From Dioscorea cayenensis subsp. rotundata (Eukaryota; Streptophyta; Magnoliopsida; Dioscoreales; Dioscoreaceae): 64,000 nt of DNA. Made by a program: the position numbers and the translations under genes. Below the pieces are notes generated by a model, which did not search any database, was not told the DNA's origin, and worked only from the letters and a program-made list of their open reading frames with translations. The stretch lies in NCBI RefSeq assembly GCF_009730915.1, contig NC_052477.1, forward strand, positions 5,978,611-6,042,610, in the 5' to 3' direction. This document shows, piece after piece, positions 39,201-50,089 of the stretch; position 1 is the stretch's first letter, and each line of letters starts with the position of its first letter.

Positions 39201-40804
39201 TTCATGCAGCTTTAGCAGTATAAAGTTTTAATAATTGAATACAAATATCCTAGGTAATTGTATTGTTGATCCATGTGATGATTTTTGCATTGGCAATATG
39301 CCATCTCGTAGATGGTGTTCTGGATTAGAGAAAGCTTTTGCAAAACTATTATGCTTGACAAAGAATAGACTTAACTAAAGATCCATCAATATAGTTCAAC
39401 AAACTTTTCTTTTAAGAAAATTTGGTCATCCCATAATATTGACATTTACAATTTGAACACTAAATCTAATGGCTTTAATTTTGTCAAGTGATCCCATCAC
39501 CAAGGAAAAAAAAATTCTTCTGTGAAAAATAAAACTGTTATAGGACCAGAGAAAAGTCCCCCTCAGCTACGGTACCACAGTCAAGATTTCTTTTCTTTCT
39601 TCAAAGCTTGGCTCTTGATACCAATTAATGCAATTCATAACAACAAACAAACTATTGAAAGTAATAGATGTAATCTGAGAATCTAAAGAATAGTTTTTCT
39701 CAGTTTATACTATTGAGGTATAACATTCTTTAAATAAGAGTAGGATTATGGTTTTCTAAACTTAACCAAAAAGGCATTATTACTCTTGCACTCTAAACAT
39801 GTACTTTTATTTTAACACATGCAAACATTTTAGTGGAGATTAATCAGGTAAATGAGCAAGCAGATGTCAATCAAAATTTGTAATGGCATATTTATTCTCT
39901 TTTAAATTTCATTAATATGGTTTCCTGCAGTTTCTTTTAGAGTAGTTGTTACTTCTGACTTGCATTGTTCAGTATTGGTAATTAAGGTCTCAATATTACC
40001 AGGATGGCGAAGATGTGGGAAGTCATGCATGGTCAACATGAACACCAGCTGAGGATTGTCTCTGATCTCAGAGACCTAGACATCTCCAATTCTCCCAAGG
40101 AAACAAGTGAACATCACTATGATCGCACCGTTCAACTCTGGCAGGTTGTGAAGGAGTGGCAGTCACAATTTCATAAGCTCATTAGCCATCAGAAAGAATA
40201 CATCGGGTTCCTCAATGATTGGCTAAGGTTGAACCTAATCCCCATTGAAAGTAGCTTGAAGGAAAAGGTGTCATCTCCTCCGAGAGTACATCAACCTCCT
40301 ATCCAAACTCTCCTGCACACGTGGCATGACTATCTTGAGAAGCTTCCTGATGACCTCGCTAAGAGTGCTATTTCAAGCTTTGCTGCAGTCATAAACACGA
40401 TAATGCTGCTCCAACAAGATGAGCTGAAACAGAGGGAAAAATGTGAGGAGATTAGGAAGGAGTACGTCCGAAAGACACGAGCTTTTGAGGATTGGTACCA
40501 CAAACACTCACAGAGGAGGGCAGGTATACCTGAGGAGGTTGATCCAGAGAACTTAGAGACAGCAAATCAAAAAGACCCAGTAGCAGAAAGGAAGTTTGTC
40601 GTCGAGTCTTTGAAAACCAGACTAGACGACGAGATTGAGGCACACCAGAAACTCTGCAGACAGGTGAGGGAGAAATCACTTGGGAGTCTCAAATCACACC
40701 TTCCAGAGTTGTTTAGAGCCATGTCCGATTTCTCTCGAGCTTGTTCTGAAATGTATAAGAGACTGAGACCAGTTCCTCAGATGCAGAATCCTGTGGCCAA
40801 CTGA
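24287..40804 (+). CDS. DUF630/DUF632 protein (NRG2/REL2-like)
   Basis: This plant-specific family includes regulators such as Arabidopsis NRG2 (nitrate signalling) and rice REL2 (leaf shape). Exons: 24287-25296, 27556-27731, 29654-29877 and 40003-40804 (stop TGA). The ATG at 24287 opens [20 protein letters not shown], the DUF630 signature, with Gly2/Cys3 as likely myristoylation and palmitoylation sites. Then come a Pro-rich stretch, [10 protein letters not shown], a Glu/Asp and His-Asp repeat run (24690-24780), and the start of DUF632 ([16 protein letters not shown]). Exons 2-4 complete DUF632 ([59 protein letters not shown]). The reading is open except within exon 1, where the DUF630 frame and the Pro-rich frame differ. 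An 85-nt GT-AG intron at 24459-24543 would rejoin them and give 708 residues; otherwise there is a 2-nt loss. Intron 3 is 10,125 bp with nested transposons. Confidence 0.9.
24459..24543 (+). other. Possible extra 85-nt intron in exon 1
   Basis: CACG|GTGAGT at 24459 is a consensus donor, and CTGCCGCCAG at 24543 is a plausible acceptor after a pyrimidine-rich run. Removing these 85 nt links the DUF630 frame to the downstream Pro-rich/DUF632 frame exactly. Against it, relatives usually encode a Pro-rich stretch here, and the supposed intron itself reads as a Pro-rich peptide in the downstream frame. A recent small deletion or a base-call error is therefore an alternative. Confidence 0.4.
25607..25975 (+). 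repeat. Diverged tandem duplication in intron 1
   Basis: Two copies of about 130 bp, starting CATCTGTTTCCAT and containing ACTTCAGTTTGTCAGT, lie about 240 bp apart (25607 and 25847). The rest of intron 1 (25297-27555) shows no recognised gene or element. Confidence 0.75.
28436..28860 (+). repeat. Tandem duplication in intron 2
   Basis: Two copies of about 155 bp, with GTTTCAAGGATATTACCTGC and GACAAGTCACTT, start near 28436 and 28670. A linked run AGTCTTATCAATCATGCTTT is also doubled. Just downstream (28905-28930) GGATACCATGTTAGATGCAA looks like a minus-strand primer-binding site plus LTR edge of a copia-like element. Confidence 0.75.
32323..32667 (-). mobile_element. Complete TRIM retrotransposon, 345 bp
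   Basis: Two LTRs of about 130 bp (32323-32454 and 32540-32667) enclose an 85-bp core. On the minus strand each LTR runs from TGTTAGAGTAACTAATAGTC (CGTTAGAGCAAC in the right copy) to GGTTTGCA or GATTTGCA. The core starts with TCTAATATGGTATTAAAGC, a Met-tRNA-type primer-binding site, and ends with a purine tract CATATCAAGGAGGCG. This is the standard TRIM layout with no coding capacity. Confidence 0.85.
33107..33348 (+). repeat. 5' LTR of the chromovirus
   Basis: Begins TGTTAGCCATTCACAG and ends CTTTTTATCA. The next bases, TTGGTGCGGTGAGCG, sit where a primer-binding site is expected, though the tRNA was not identified. Confidence 0.93.
33380..34711 (+). pseudogene. Chromovirus gag region, broken
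   Basis: Start candidates are at 33380 and 33398. One frame runs through with two internal stops (TAA near 33605, TGA near 34115). It contains a coiled-coil N-terminus, the gag core ([38 protein letters not shown]) and the zinc knuckle [14 protein letters not shown] near 34520. The frame then shifts into protease. Confidence 0.85.
34699..38162 (+). pseudogene. Chromovirus pol region with chromodomain, broken
   Basis: Visible in order: aspartic protease ([14 protein letters not shown], active Asp at about 34783); reverse transcriptase ([48 protein letters not shown] active site at about 35800, cut by a frameshift in a T run); RNase H ([12 protein letters not shown] near 36240); integrase zinc site ([20 protein letters not shown]) and core ([23 protein letters not shown]); and a chromodomain ([13 protein letters not shown], near 37955). 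Stops lie at about 35242, 35395 and 35512, with further frameshifts near 35860, 36430 and 37000. The last frame runs into the 3' LTR and ends at 38162. Confidence 0.88.
38075..38317 (+). repeat. 3' LTR of the chromovirus
   Basis: Begins TGTTAGCCATTCACAG right after the purine-rich CCCAGGAGAGAAT and ends TTTCTATCA before GATTA. It also encodes the last 29 or so residues of the pol reading frame. Confidence 0.93.
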
Positions 40805-41089
40805 GGACCCAACATATACTAGATATATGTACCTTTAGTCTGTTTATGCCCCCATTAATTTTGTTTTTATAGGGGATTGAAAGAAGAAATCTTGGGTTGT
40901 TTCACCATGTAATTTATGTTTTTTTTTTTTGGTTAAATTAAACTGCGGAGTTTGATGTTTGCTTGTTGTTTTAAGGTGTTTTTTTTTTCCAGGAAGTATC
41001 TGTTCTTCCCACACTAATCTTGGTCTGCATGGGATTGAAAGGGGGGATTTGGGATGGTTTCACTATGTAATTTATGTACATTTGCTTGA

Positions 41090-41131
<42 letters not shown>

Positions 41132-42442
41132 ATTATGTGCTGTTTCAGATGAAAAGGGCATTTGCAGGCATTCTTTTCTTGAGGGAAAATGTATCTTGTT
41201 TTTAACAAGCAGTATATAGGTTTATATTTTCGTTGAGGCTTTTACTTGTTACCCTTCTTTTAATTTTATTTTATTTTTCATACTGGCAATAATAATTCTT
41301 AAATTTGGGTGGAAATAACTTTTTTACCCTTTTGTTTATTAAATATGTTTTTTTTAATTCGTAGAATTAAACAGTAGAAATATGATTGATTTTGATAACT
41401 AAATCATAGGTCATTAGAAGTGAAAAAAAATATACAATTCGTTTTAAATTAAAAAATAGGGTTCTTTAAAGTTAAAAATAGGAAGTATTTTCATATTTTA
41501 TAGACCCATATGCAATGACATCTATTACAAAAGTGATTTTACATAAATAAAAAAATGAGTATATTATTACAACCAAATCAAAACATTAAATATTGCTATA
41601 GTAAAAGTAAAATTAAAAGGGCTGACAAGTATATTTGAAAACTTTACACTTTAATATAAGAATTTATACATGTATATTTGGAGAATGTACTTCTTTTTCG
41701 AATGTTCATAATGACAAAATCAAAATCTCTAAAATTTTTATCATAGTTTAGAAACTTAAAGCATCAGGGGAGAAATTCATTTGTTTTTAAGTTTTTGAAT
41801 TTTGTTGAATAAAAAACCACTTTTAAAACTAATGCAATCTGAAAACAAAAATAATTTTTTTTTTAAAAAATTGATAGCCCAATGGTACTAAAAACGAGTG
41901 AAATATTTAAAAATTTTTGAATTCAAGTATTGTTGGATTCGGTAACAAGTCCCTGGTTATGTGCACAGTTTTGTTGCCCAAACTCTATTTTGCCAGGACA
42001 TATAGGTTGGACGATTAATATTTGATTCATGCATCGCTCTTGTAAAAAAATAAAATAAAAAAAAATAACAGAATATTTTTTTTTTTAAATTTTACTCTTG
42101 TCCGGTCATATGGATTTGCCACTTTACTGGTTTTTTAAATTAAAAAAAAAAAAGTCTCGCACGCTAAAACAAATAAATGTTGTATTAATTGTAACTTCTA
42201 ATTAAAATTTATCCAGAGATTTTCATGCAATTATATAATTTTCAGGGGTTATAAATGCAAAATAACAGCGGTCAACAAGAGCCGCGAGGTTTGAAGTGAA
42301 ATTTACGCAAACTAACCAAAAACCAACGAAACTTCATCTCGTTTATGTCCAAGCACCCACAAAAACTGCTTTTTTTTTTTTTCATTGTCTTGTTCCGATA
42401 AACATCAACACTGGATCCGCACCGTCTCACGCTTTCCACCGA
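40805..42442. other. Intergenic: 3' flank of DUF632 gene and GPX promoter region
   Basis: A near-duplicate of GGGATTGAAAG...TTTCACTATGTAATTTATGT occurs at about 40873-40920 and 41032-41080. A TA tract lies at about 41093-41127. The remainder is AT-rich; 42250-42442 is likely 5' UTR and proximal promoter of the peroxidase. No further gene was seen. Confidence 0.5.
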
Positions 42443-45400
42443 ATGGGCATCTCTCAATCCTCTCCTTCCGACGCTTCCATCCACCAATTCACTGTCAAGG
42501 TGAGTTTTTTCTCTGGATTTTTTGGTTGATATCCTCTTTGGAGATGCTAAATTTCAATGTTTGTTGTTGTTGTTGTTGTTTGATGATCAGGATTGCAGTG
42601 GAAAGGATGTGGAGCTGGGGATTTATAGGGGAAAGGTTCTTCTTGTTGTGAATGTTGCTTCAAAATGGTATTTTTCTATTGATACTCTAATTTGTGTTTC
42701 TTGATTTGTTGTTTGTGATTTGTGGTTTGGAATTTCTATTGATACTTTGTTTTTGGGAAACAGCGGGTTCACTGATAAAAATTACACCCAATTGACCACG
42801 CTTTACAACAAGTACAAGGACAATGGTTTGGCCTCGCTCTTTTTCTCTCTTGTTTTTGTGATTTGAGAATGATTTCTTTCTTTGGAGTGATTGTAGGGTT
42901 TGTGATTTATTTATTTATTTGTTTTTGGATGTGTTCTTCTGAGCTATTTTATTGGGGATTGAGTGAAGAAGATATTAGTATTACCAAAGTATTTAATTCT
43001 TGGATAGAGTAGTTATTTCCTTTGGCTCTGATTGGGCTTTTGTTGGTTTTCAGATTTTGAGATTTTAGCATTTCCATGCAATCAATTCTTGCGACAAGAG
43101 CCTGGTTCTAGCAATGAGGCGAAGGAATTTGCTTGCACAAGATATAAGGCAGAATATCCGATATTCCAAAAGGTAATTAATGTATTCTTTTTAGAAGCAT
43201 ATTTGAATTGAAATATGAGAATCATGACACATTCACTAATTAGAGTTTCATTGATAGTTTTTTCATTGGCGAGCTTATCACAATGCATTTATTTAGTAAT
43301 TTTGGAATTAATATGAAAGATTTATGTTGTTACCAGGGAAATTAGGGAAATGTTCATACTTTAAAATTGTTTGAATATGAGTGTAGAACACAAGTCTTCT
43401 TTATCACATCTTGTGTCTTTTATCACAAAATATGTGTGTTTATGTTAACAATTAATCTTTTATAGAAGCAAACTTTGTCACTATCAGTTTAGTTGAACTA
43501 GATTGACAAACGATATATAGTTCTTGTTTTAGGTGCTAGTGCATTAAAAATTAATGAAGTGATAGTGTATGTAATGTCGATGGTCATTTTCCTATTGGCA
43601 ACTTATTCAATAACCATAGTCAAATTATCATGCACTTAATAAGAGCTATTTTGTATGGTCATTTGAAATCAAGATCCTCCATAAATAGAGAAGATTCATG
43701 CAAAAATTGAAAATGATAGAAAGAGGGAATGCTCACCCCTGATCTTGTATCTCCTGTTTTTCATGGTTGAGGATCGCTCAAATACTCATGACCAATTAAG
43801 CATCACCTGTTGGTTGTGATAATCCAATCCTAGAAGCCACTTGCCAAAGAAAAACAAACTATTTCTCCAAATAACACCATTAAAGATATTTGCCTTTATA
43901 AGATACCCTGAAGGCAAATTTTGAATCCACATAGAATTAAAAATAGATATCTTATTTTAAAGCAAATTTAACTGGCAATCTGTAAAGGAAATCAAGCTAA
44001 ACCATATTAAGAAAGGAAAATTTGGAGTCCATATAAGAATAAAGACAAATCTTAGGGTCCAAGAAAAAACGCTTACTGGCAGCCATTAGAGGAAATCAAA
44101 TTAGAAAAGGCCAAATTTGGGAAATATCAAGTTTTCTAATAGGTACTAGCATCGCCTTGATAAAACCTGCCAAATTGATGCTTGTAGAAGCAGACTTGAA
44201 CCTCACCTATAGTTGCATCAACATTGTGATTGTGGATGCTTAGAATAGGAAATCGAAAGCATTAAATAAGTGGGAGTTAATGTAAAAGTTCACAATCCAT
44301 GAAGTGTGATGAGTGATTCATTTGAAAATGCAGAAATGCTTTGCCTTGAGCTGATCCCAATGAATTTTGACAATTCCTTGATTATGATTTCTACAGACTA
44401 TGGTATTAAGTAAGAAATGGAGTCAAAGAAAGTTATAAAAATCAGATTCAACTGCTGATTAAGTATGATAGGAATGTGATCTAGGACCACATTGAAGAGG
44501 GAAGGAATCTTGCTTGAGTATTCTTATTAGTTACATGTAGGGGGTTTAATCAACATTTCTAGTCTTGTAAGTTACAGCAATATATCAAATAGTGATGAAC
44601 ACAGAAGGAATGCTGAAATTTTGTTGGGAATAGTGCATCCTAAACAGGGAAGAGGTGCTTAAAAAGAGTGAATAGATTAAGCAAAAGCAATGAGCTTGAA
44701 GCAAATAATTATATGCAGAGAATATAAACATCTTTTGCTGATAATGAGTTATTCTAATTCATTTGCAAAAGTAATGGTGTAATTTCAGGCTTCTAATTTT
44801 GGCCTTTATTTCTTGATAAATGATCATAACTTAGGCTATCGTGCTTCTCAGATTTTAGTTTTTTTTTCCTGAATAGAAAGAATACATAGAAAAATTTTGC
44901 GTAACCCATAACTTGACCTAAATGACTTCGCAATGAATGCAGGTTTACTGACATGGTCATTTATTTTGTACTCAGATTTTAGTGAAACAGTGCCATTCTC
45001 CCATTCTGATAGGCTAAGAAAGTAAAATCCTATGACATAGGACAAGAAAAGGCTATCGCTTGATTTTGTGAAGAATATGGAAGAATATTAACTCACTTCC
45101 TAATAGATAAAGATAACACTATAAAAGATCATGACTTACTGGCAATAAATCCTGCTAATTTGGCATGGTACTATCTAGAATCATACAAGGAAAGTATGGA
45201 AGTATATTCCTTTAATTGTAAATTGCAACTTTAGTGCTTGCCTTACAAAATAATACTGGGATATATGAAAATGTTTGGACAATATTCACTTGGTTGCAGG
45301 TAGTGATGCTTATGGATATTACTCTTTGATTTTAGTAGTGTTGATTGAAATTTCGGCATTTAAGGGAAGCAAACGTTCATAATGAAAGGGAAGAATTCAC

Positions 45401-47575
45401 GAAGGAATAAATTTTTTTTTATGATACGCTACTTTCATCCTCTAAATTGTTCAAATTATGTTTGCTAAGGCCTCAGTAAAGGGCTGCAAACACCCATGAG
45501 TACTTTGTTCAGGTTTGCACCTTCTGAGGTAGAAATGGAAACAAAAAGCTGGATTCATGGGTCTCACCGTATTCTTAAAACTTTTTTTTCCATAATACCT
45601 TTTCTATTTGAGGATGCAAGACTTTGATATCATGTGATGACATTCATCTTTCATGGAATTACTGTTATGGTTATATATCACTTCTTGAAAATAATCAGGC
45701 TATAGTTCTCTTAGTGACTAGCTTAAGTGGACTATTTACGAAAAAAAGGTACTAATTATGATCCTTTTATTTGATACCAACATCTATTTAGAGTTTGCTC
45801 AAATGGTGAGCATCTTTGCTTTAAGATCTCTTGTACGCAATGTGCTTTTTCTGACCTTCTAAGCTTTCTTCCGAAAAGAATCACTGCTGAACGGTTCTGA
45901 TGCCATTGCGCCAATTCTGATTCTGAAGATTTCTTGAGAAAAAAAATATGGTTTCCTGCTAGTTGTCAAGGGAAGGGTTGGAACTGAATCAGAGGAATGG
46001 AAGGAACACAAATGTAACTAGGCCAGATTTCTTTTCTTGTTCATCCTGATGAGAAGGCCAAAAAAGAACATCACAAATTACACAGTAGGTTCTTCAGTTT
46101 TGTGTATGGCACAAACCTGAGCTTACCTTGTTCCTTATTTGTAGGTTCTTGTTTTCTATAGATGAGTAAGACAACATTTAGGTTCCGCACCATCTATGTG
46201 TTGCAATTGAAGGTTTAATCATAGAAGTCCTTTATAAACCTGTTTACAGTGCTTTCTTGTGGGTACTTAGCTCTTTCATGCCATGCCCTTCCATGTTATA
46301 ACTTGACTTGCCATATGGTCTAATCAATAGAGGTTCTATCAGCAATATATTGATTATATCATGCAATTAACATTAATCAATGCAATTAAAGGGATTTGGG
46401 ACGTCCGAACCTAGGATTAGGAGCGGGATAAGCACCTGTCTTAAGACTGATTTTACCTTTGTGCAAGGATTGGGGACAACTCGCCTATGGTGGAAAATGG
46501 CTTGGCCTAACAAATTCATAGGTCCAAATATCCGAGGTGGGATTAAACTTTGCTATTGTAGGAGAGATGACTTTTGTTTGGTTGTATATAGACTTGGTTT
46601 TTTGCCCAGCTTGGACCCAAAATTAGTTTCTAACTATTCTTTTCATCCATTGTGATAGCTTGATTTATTAATACAAAAACACTTAAAGGATAATATTGGA
46701 CAATGTGTTGGCTGACTATTCAATGCTAACATTGGTTCTGAACTAATCACTTCAAAATTCAGAATTGTTCAATGCCCTTTTGTATAGTTTGTGTGTAATA
46801 TAGTATTAGAGCTTGGTTTGTGTATGATGTAGCCAGATAAAATAAACTAGCACATATCAGGGGCTGTATTAGAGTAACCAATAATCCCACATCAGTTAAT
46901 TGGGAAAGCATAGATTTGAATATATAGCCTTAGTCTTTCATCCAACAAGTTTAAGCTTTTGGGTTCGAGTCTAGATAGTGTGTTTGGCTTGCATCTAACG
47001 GTTTTTCTCTGCCTTCCTGCTCATGTTTGTCTATCATGTTATATGGGGTTCACTTATTTACATCCTATGCTTGATTGAATTGCGTCATCCTGAACTTTGA
47101 GACATCAAGAAACTACTGTTTTTTTATTGTTAGTCCCATTCAGGTGCAACTTTCTTATTGCCTGAATTTACTCATTTTCTCTCTTTGACTAGAAAAAAAG
47201 CACAATTATAGAATTCGGCAATAATCCTTGCCCGTCTTAATTATTATTTCTAGGTCAAAGTAAATGGCCCTAGCACTGCACCGATATACAAATTTCTCAA
47301 GGCCAGCAAACCCGGGTTTCTAGGTTCCAGAATCAAGTGGAACTTCACCAAGTTTTTAGTTAATAAGGAAGGTAAAGTCATTGGGCGGTATGGGACTTCA
47401 ACTCCACCATTGTCGATTGAGGTACATTTTGCTAATTGTGCATTTATTTGCGTGTTTCACTGGGAAATATTTCTGTTTGGATGGTGTTTCCTGTCTTCAA
47501 ACAAAATGAAAATTTTCATGTTATCATGTATTAATGCAGAGAGACATCCAGAAAGCGCTTGCTGAAGACATATAG
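42443..47575 (+). CDS. GPX: Glutathione peroxidase (thioredoxin-type, GPX5-like)
   Basis: Plant GPX enzymes reduce hydrogen and lipid hydroperoxides, mostly with thioredoxin as donor. Exons: 42443-42499, 42591-42667, 42764-42825, 43054-43172, 47254-47421 and 47540-47575 (stop TAG). They total 519 nt, giving 172 residues with every junction in frame. Cys45, the peroxidatic residue in [16 protein letters not shown], is encoded by a codon split as TG|C across intron 2. Further motifs are LAFPCNQF (Cys74, Gln76), [12 protein letters not shown] (Cys93, the usual resolving Cys) and [10 protein letters not shown] (Trp134, Asn135). Catalytic Cys-Gln-Trp-Asn are all present. No transit peptide is seen; MGISQSS offers Gly2 for N-myristoylation. 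Together with the C-terminal [10 protein letters not shown] this points to the cytosolic or membrane-attached GPX5 type. Intron 4 is 4081 bp and holds a TRIM-related repeat. The gene looks intact. Confidence 0.93.
46790..46998 (+). mobile_element. TRIM-related fragment in GPX intron 4
   Basis: ATATAGTATTAGAGCTTGG (about 46797) resembles a primer-binding site, CATATCAGGGGC a purine tract, and from 46866 the LTR-like block TATTAGAGTAACCAATAAT runs to GGCTTGCATCTAAC. It matches the 345-bp TRIM at 32323-32667 in the opposite orientation. A clear left LTR was not seen. The rest of intron 4 (43173-46789) has no recognised element. Confidence 0.65.
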
Positions 47576-47859
47576 TATTCTGCTGTTTTGTGTGAATTAT
47601 CTGCACAGAGAATCTATAGTTCTTTTTCTTGGTTCGTTTGTGTTTTGTCGATTGGTTCAATCTGTAGATAACCAAACTTTTCGACAATGTCCAGGTTGCT
47701 GGTAGTGTTAATTTTCTGTGTATGGCCCGGTCCGGTCTGGTCCTGTTTTCTGAGTTTTGATAAGCCAATGCATAATGTCCTTAAGTGATGCAACTTTCTA
47801 TAAGAGAAATTTCAGTTGAGCTGATAGTATAAATCTTGGTTTATTTGAATGCTGTGGGG

Positions 47860-47892
<33 letters not shown>

Positions 47893-48373
47893 ATTAATAT
47901 TAGAGGACGCTGGTTGGAAAACATCTGTGGATTGTATTGAGGCTTTTATTTTATTTATTTGTTTGTCTATTACTTCTATTATTTTTCTTGAAAAGAGTTT
48001 ATATGTTACTTGAAGCAGCTGTATTTTAACTAGGTTGGCTGAACTGAGTTTTGCTGATTTTCATGGAAAATAAGATTAATTATTTTTTCATTTAAAGTTT
48101 GTACAAAATGAAAAGAATGATTAAATTTATTTTGCACCTTAACAGTGGTGCTTGCGAGTTTGGCTCTTTAAATTTTTTTTTTAAAAGTTATATATATATA
48201 TAGATAGAAAAATGGATTGTGGACAGCCATAGATAGATGTCTAAAATGGGCCGGTACGGCCCAATATGACATGCGCTTGCAGCAGATCAGGCATTCTACA
48301 TCTTTGGGCCGGAAGGCTTTCCTGGCAATCACGCTGAACAGAACGGCCCACCTACTGCTTGGAACCACCTTTT
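47576..48373. other. 3' flank of GPX, no further gene
   Basis: The GPX 3' UTR is probably within 47576-47900. TA tracts lie at about 47860-47890 and 48190-48202. A 103-codon minus-strand frame (47457-47768) overlaps the last GPX exon and is judged spurious. Confidence 0.5.
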
Positions 48374-48619
48374 GAGTTGTGATTCCACCGACAAAATTCT
48401 GTGGGAATCACAGTGGAACTGAGACGTGACCTCACAACAATTTAGTTTTTTTGAATATTGGGATAACCCAGCATTGGTGTTACTAACCCCAATACCGGGG
48501 CTAGCACTATAAAAAAAATAAAATAAATAAAATAAATTTTTTAAAAAATAAAAATTAGTTTTTGTGAGGCCGTGGTTCACTGTGATTCCCACGGAACAAA
48601 GTTCGTGGGATTACAACTC
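48374..48619. mobile_element. MITE, about 246 bp
   Basis: Inverted ends are long and imperfect: GAGTTGTGATTCCACCGAC with GTGGGAATCACAGTGGAAC on the left matches the reverse complement of the right side (GTTCACTGTGATTCCCACGG ... GGGATTACAACTC). The centre is AT-rich and non-coding. The superfamily was not determined. Confidence 0.7.
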
Positions 48620-49190
48620 CCTGGCAGATGGGGTGTAACCCTTTTTTTTTTTTTCAAAATATACATAGAAAAATTCCAAAAACCTAGGAAATGCTTAAAA
48701 AAAATAATATTCTTTAAGATTTGTATATATTGAGAATTACATTGTTTATATGGAATTTTTAATTCCTAATTATTATAAAAGTAAAAGAAATAATAATAAT
48801 AATGAGCTAAATTTAAAAAAAAATTAATTAAAAATTTAAAAAAAGAGAGGGAAAAAGAGGGGGTTTGAAGTTTAAAAAAAAATTTTAAATAAAAAAAAAG
48901 AAGGGATAAGGATTAAAAAATTTTGAATTTTTGAAAAAATTCTCTCACAGGATTGAGGATTTTTCTTGGGGAAGTTGAGGATTTTCGGGGACTAAGGAGA
49001 AAGAACGAAAAGTTCGAAAAAAAAAAAGAGAGAAAGAGGAGAGACAGAACAAGGAGAGACTGAGAAGGGGACAGAGAGAGTTTTGAAGAAGGGAGGAAGG
49101 AGTAGACGAAGAGAGCTTGACAAAAGCGAAAAAAAGAAAAAAAGAAAACGATCGGTTTCATATAGACAAAAACAAGAGGTACTATGTTTT
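48620..49190. other. Intergenic, purine-rich
   Basis: A-rich and GA-rich DNA (48840-49160) with GAGAGAAAGAGGAGAGA-type runs. The minus-strand frame at 48913-49161 is low complexity. Confidence 0.5.
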
Positions 49191-49199
49191 CCTTAAAAA

Positions 49200-49297
49200 A
49201 ATATTATATATAATTTTTGCATGCATTTAAAGAAAAAAAAAGGATTCATGCCCATGCATGCAACCATGATACAAGTTTAGCACGCATTTCTTCTCTC

Positions 49298-49350
<53 letters not shown>

Positions 49351-49610
49351 GTCCATGCAATTAAAGAGAAATACATGCACATGCATCAGCATGAATTTTT
49401 TTTTTTTATGCATTTAAAGAGAAACAAAGCATGTGCATGTACATGCATGTATTTCTTTCCTCTCTCGTTCACACTCTCTCTTTTTCTCTCTAAAAAATAT
49501 ATATATATAATTATTTTCGTGCATTTAAAGAGAAGCACATGCATGTTCATGCATGCATTTCTTCTCTTTTCTTCCCCATACTCTCTCTCTCTCTCTCTCT
49601 TTCGATCGAT
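49200..49610. repeat. Degenerate tandem array with CATGCATG motifs
   Basis: About four units of roughly 100 bp share an ATGCATTTAAAGAGAA-type core followed by CATGCACATGCATG-type runs, TTTCTTCTCTCTC and TA tracts (49300-49348, 49496-49510). It lies directly before the DnaJ pseudogene leader (CT tract and CGATCGATCGATC at 49576-49615). Confidence 0.6.
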
Positions 49611-50089
49611 CGATCTCTTGGTGCTATCGAGATCGCCGGAACTAGGGTTCGTTCATCGTCGATTAGAGTTCCGTCAAGATGTTTAGCCGGGCGTCGAAGA
49701 AGAGCGACAACACGAGGTACAACGAGATACTTGGAGTCTCTAAGAATGCTTCGCAAGATGATCTAAAAAAGGTTTATCGTAAGGTGGCCATTAAGAACAA
49801 TCCCGATCGGGAGAAGTTCAGGGAGTTAGCGCAGGCTTATTAGGTTCTTAGTGTCTCTGAGAAGCGTGAGATCTATGATCAATATGGAGAGGATGCTCTC
49901 AAGGCAGGAATGGGTGGCGTTCACTACAAGAAAGTTACATTTTAAAAACAGAATATTAGAAACAGAATTTATTCTGTTTTAATTTGCAATGCATTAACAA
50001 CGGAATAACGATCGTTTTAAATATGATTTTTTTAATAACAACGAACTTACAAACAGGGCATTTAAAAAAATATGATTTATTAAAATTTT

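Larger units (their letters stand above)
30950..39640 (-). mobile_element. Degenerate Ty1/copia retrotransposon in intron 3
   Basis: Minus-strand copia reverse-transcriptase pieces are readable: [10 protein letters not shown] at about 31440-31411, and a WYVDDII-type active-site motif at about 31308-31290 in several broken frames. At the other end TGGTATCAAGAGCC on the minus strand (39623-39610) is a copia-style primer-binding site next to a TG edge at 39629, where the 5' LTR would begin. A minus-strand frame at 38923-38570 lies where gag would be. The integrase region is largely missing. The element is split by the chromovirus (33107-38317) and the TRIM (32323-32667), so it is the oldest layer. 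The 3' LTR was not located. Confidence 0.7.

Noticed and set aside
41014..41219. Frames with IYIYIYIY runs (also near 19089, 49217 and 61750)
   Set aside because: Translations of TA dinucleotide tracts, not proteins.
46380..46655. 91-codon frame in GPX intron 4
   Set aside because: No family signature; the surrounding text looks like an unclassified dispersed repeat and the frame lacks splice or promoter context.
47457..47768. 103-codon minus-strand frame over the last GPX exon
   Set aside because: Antisense of a real exon and its 3' flank; no recognisable protein.
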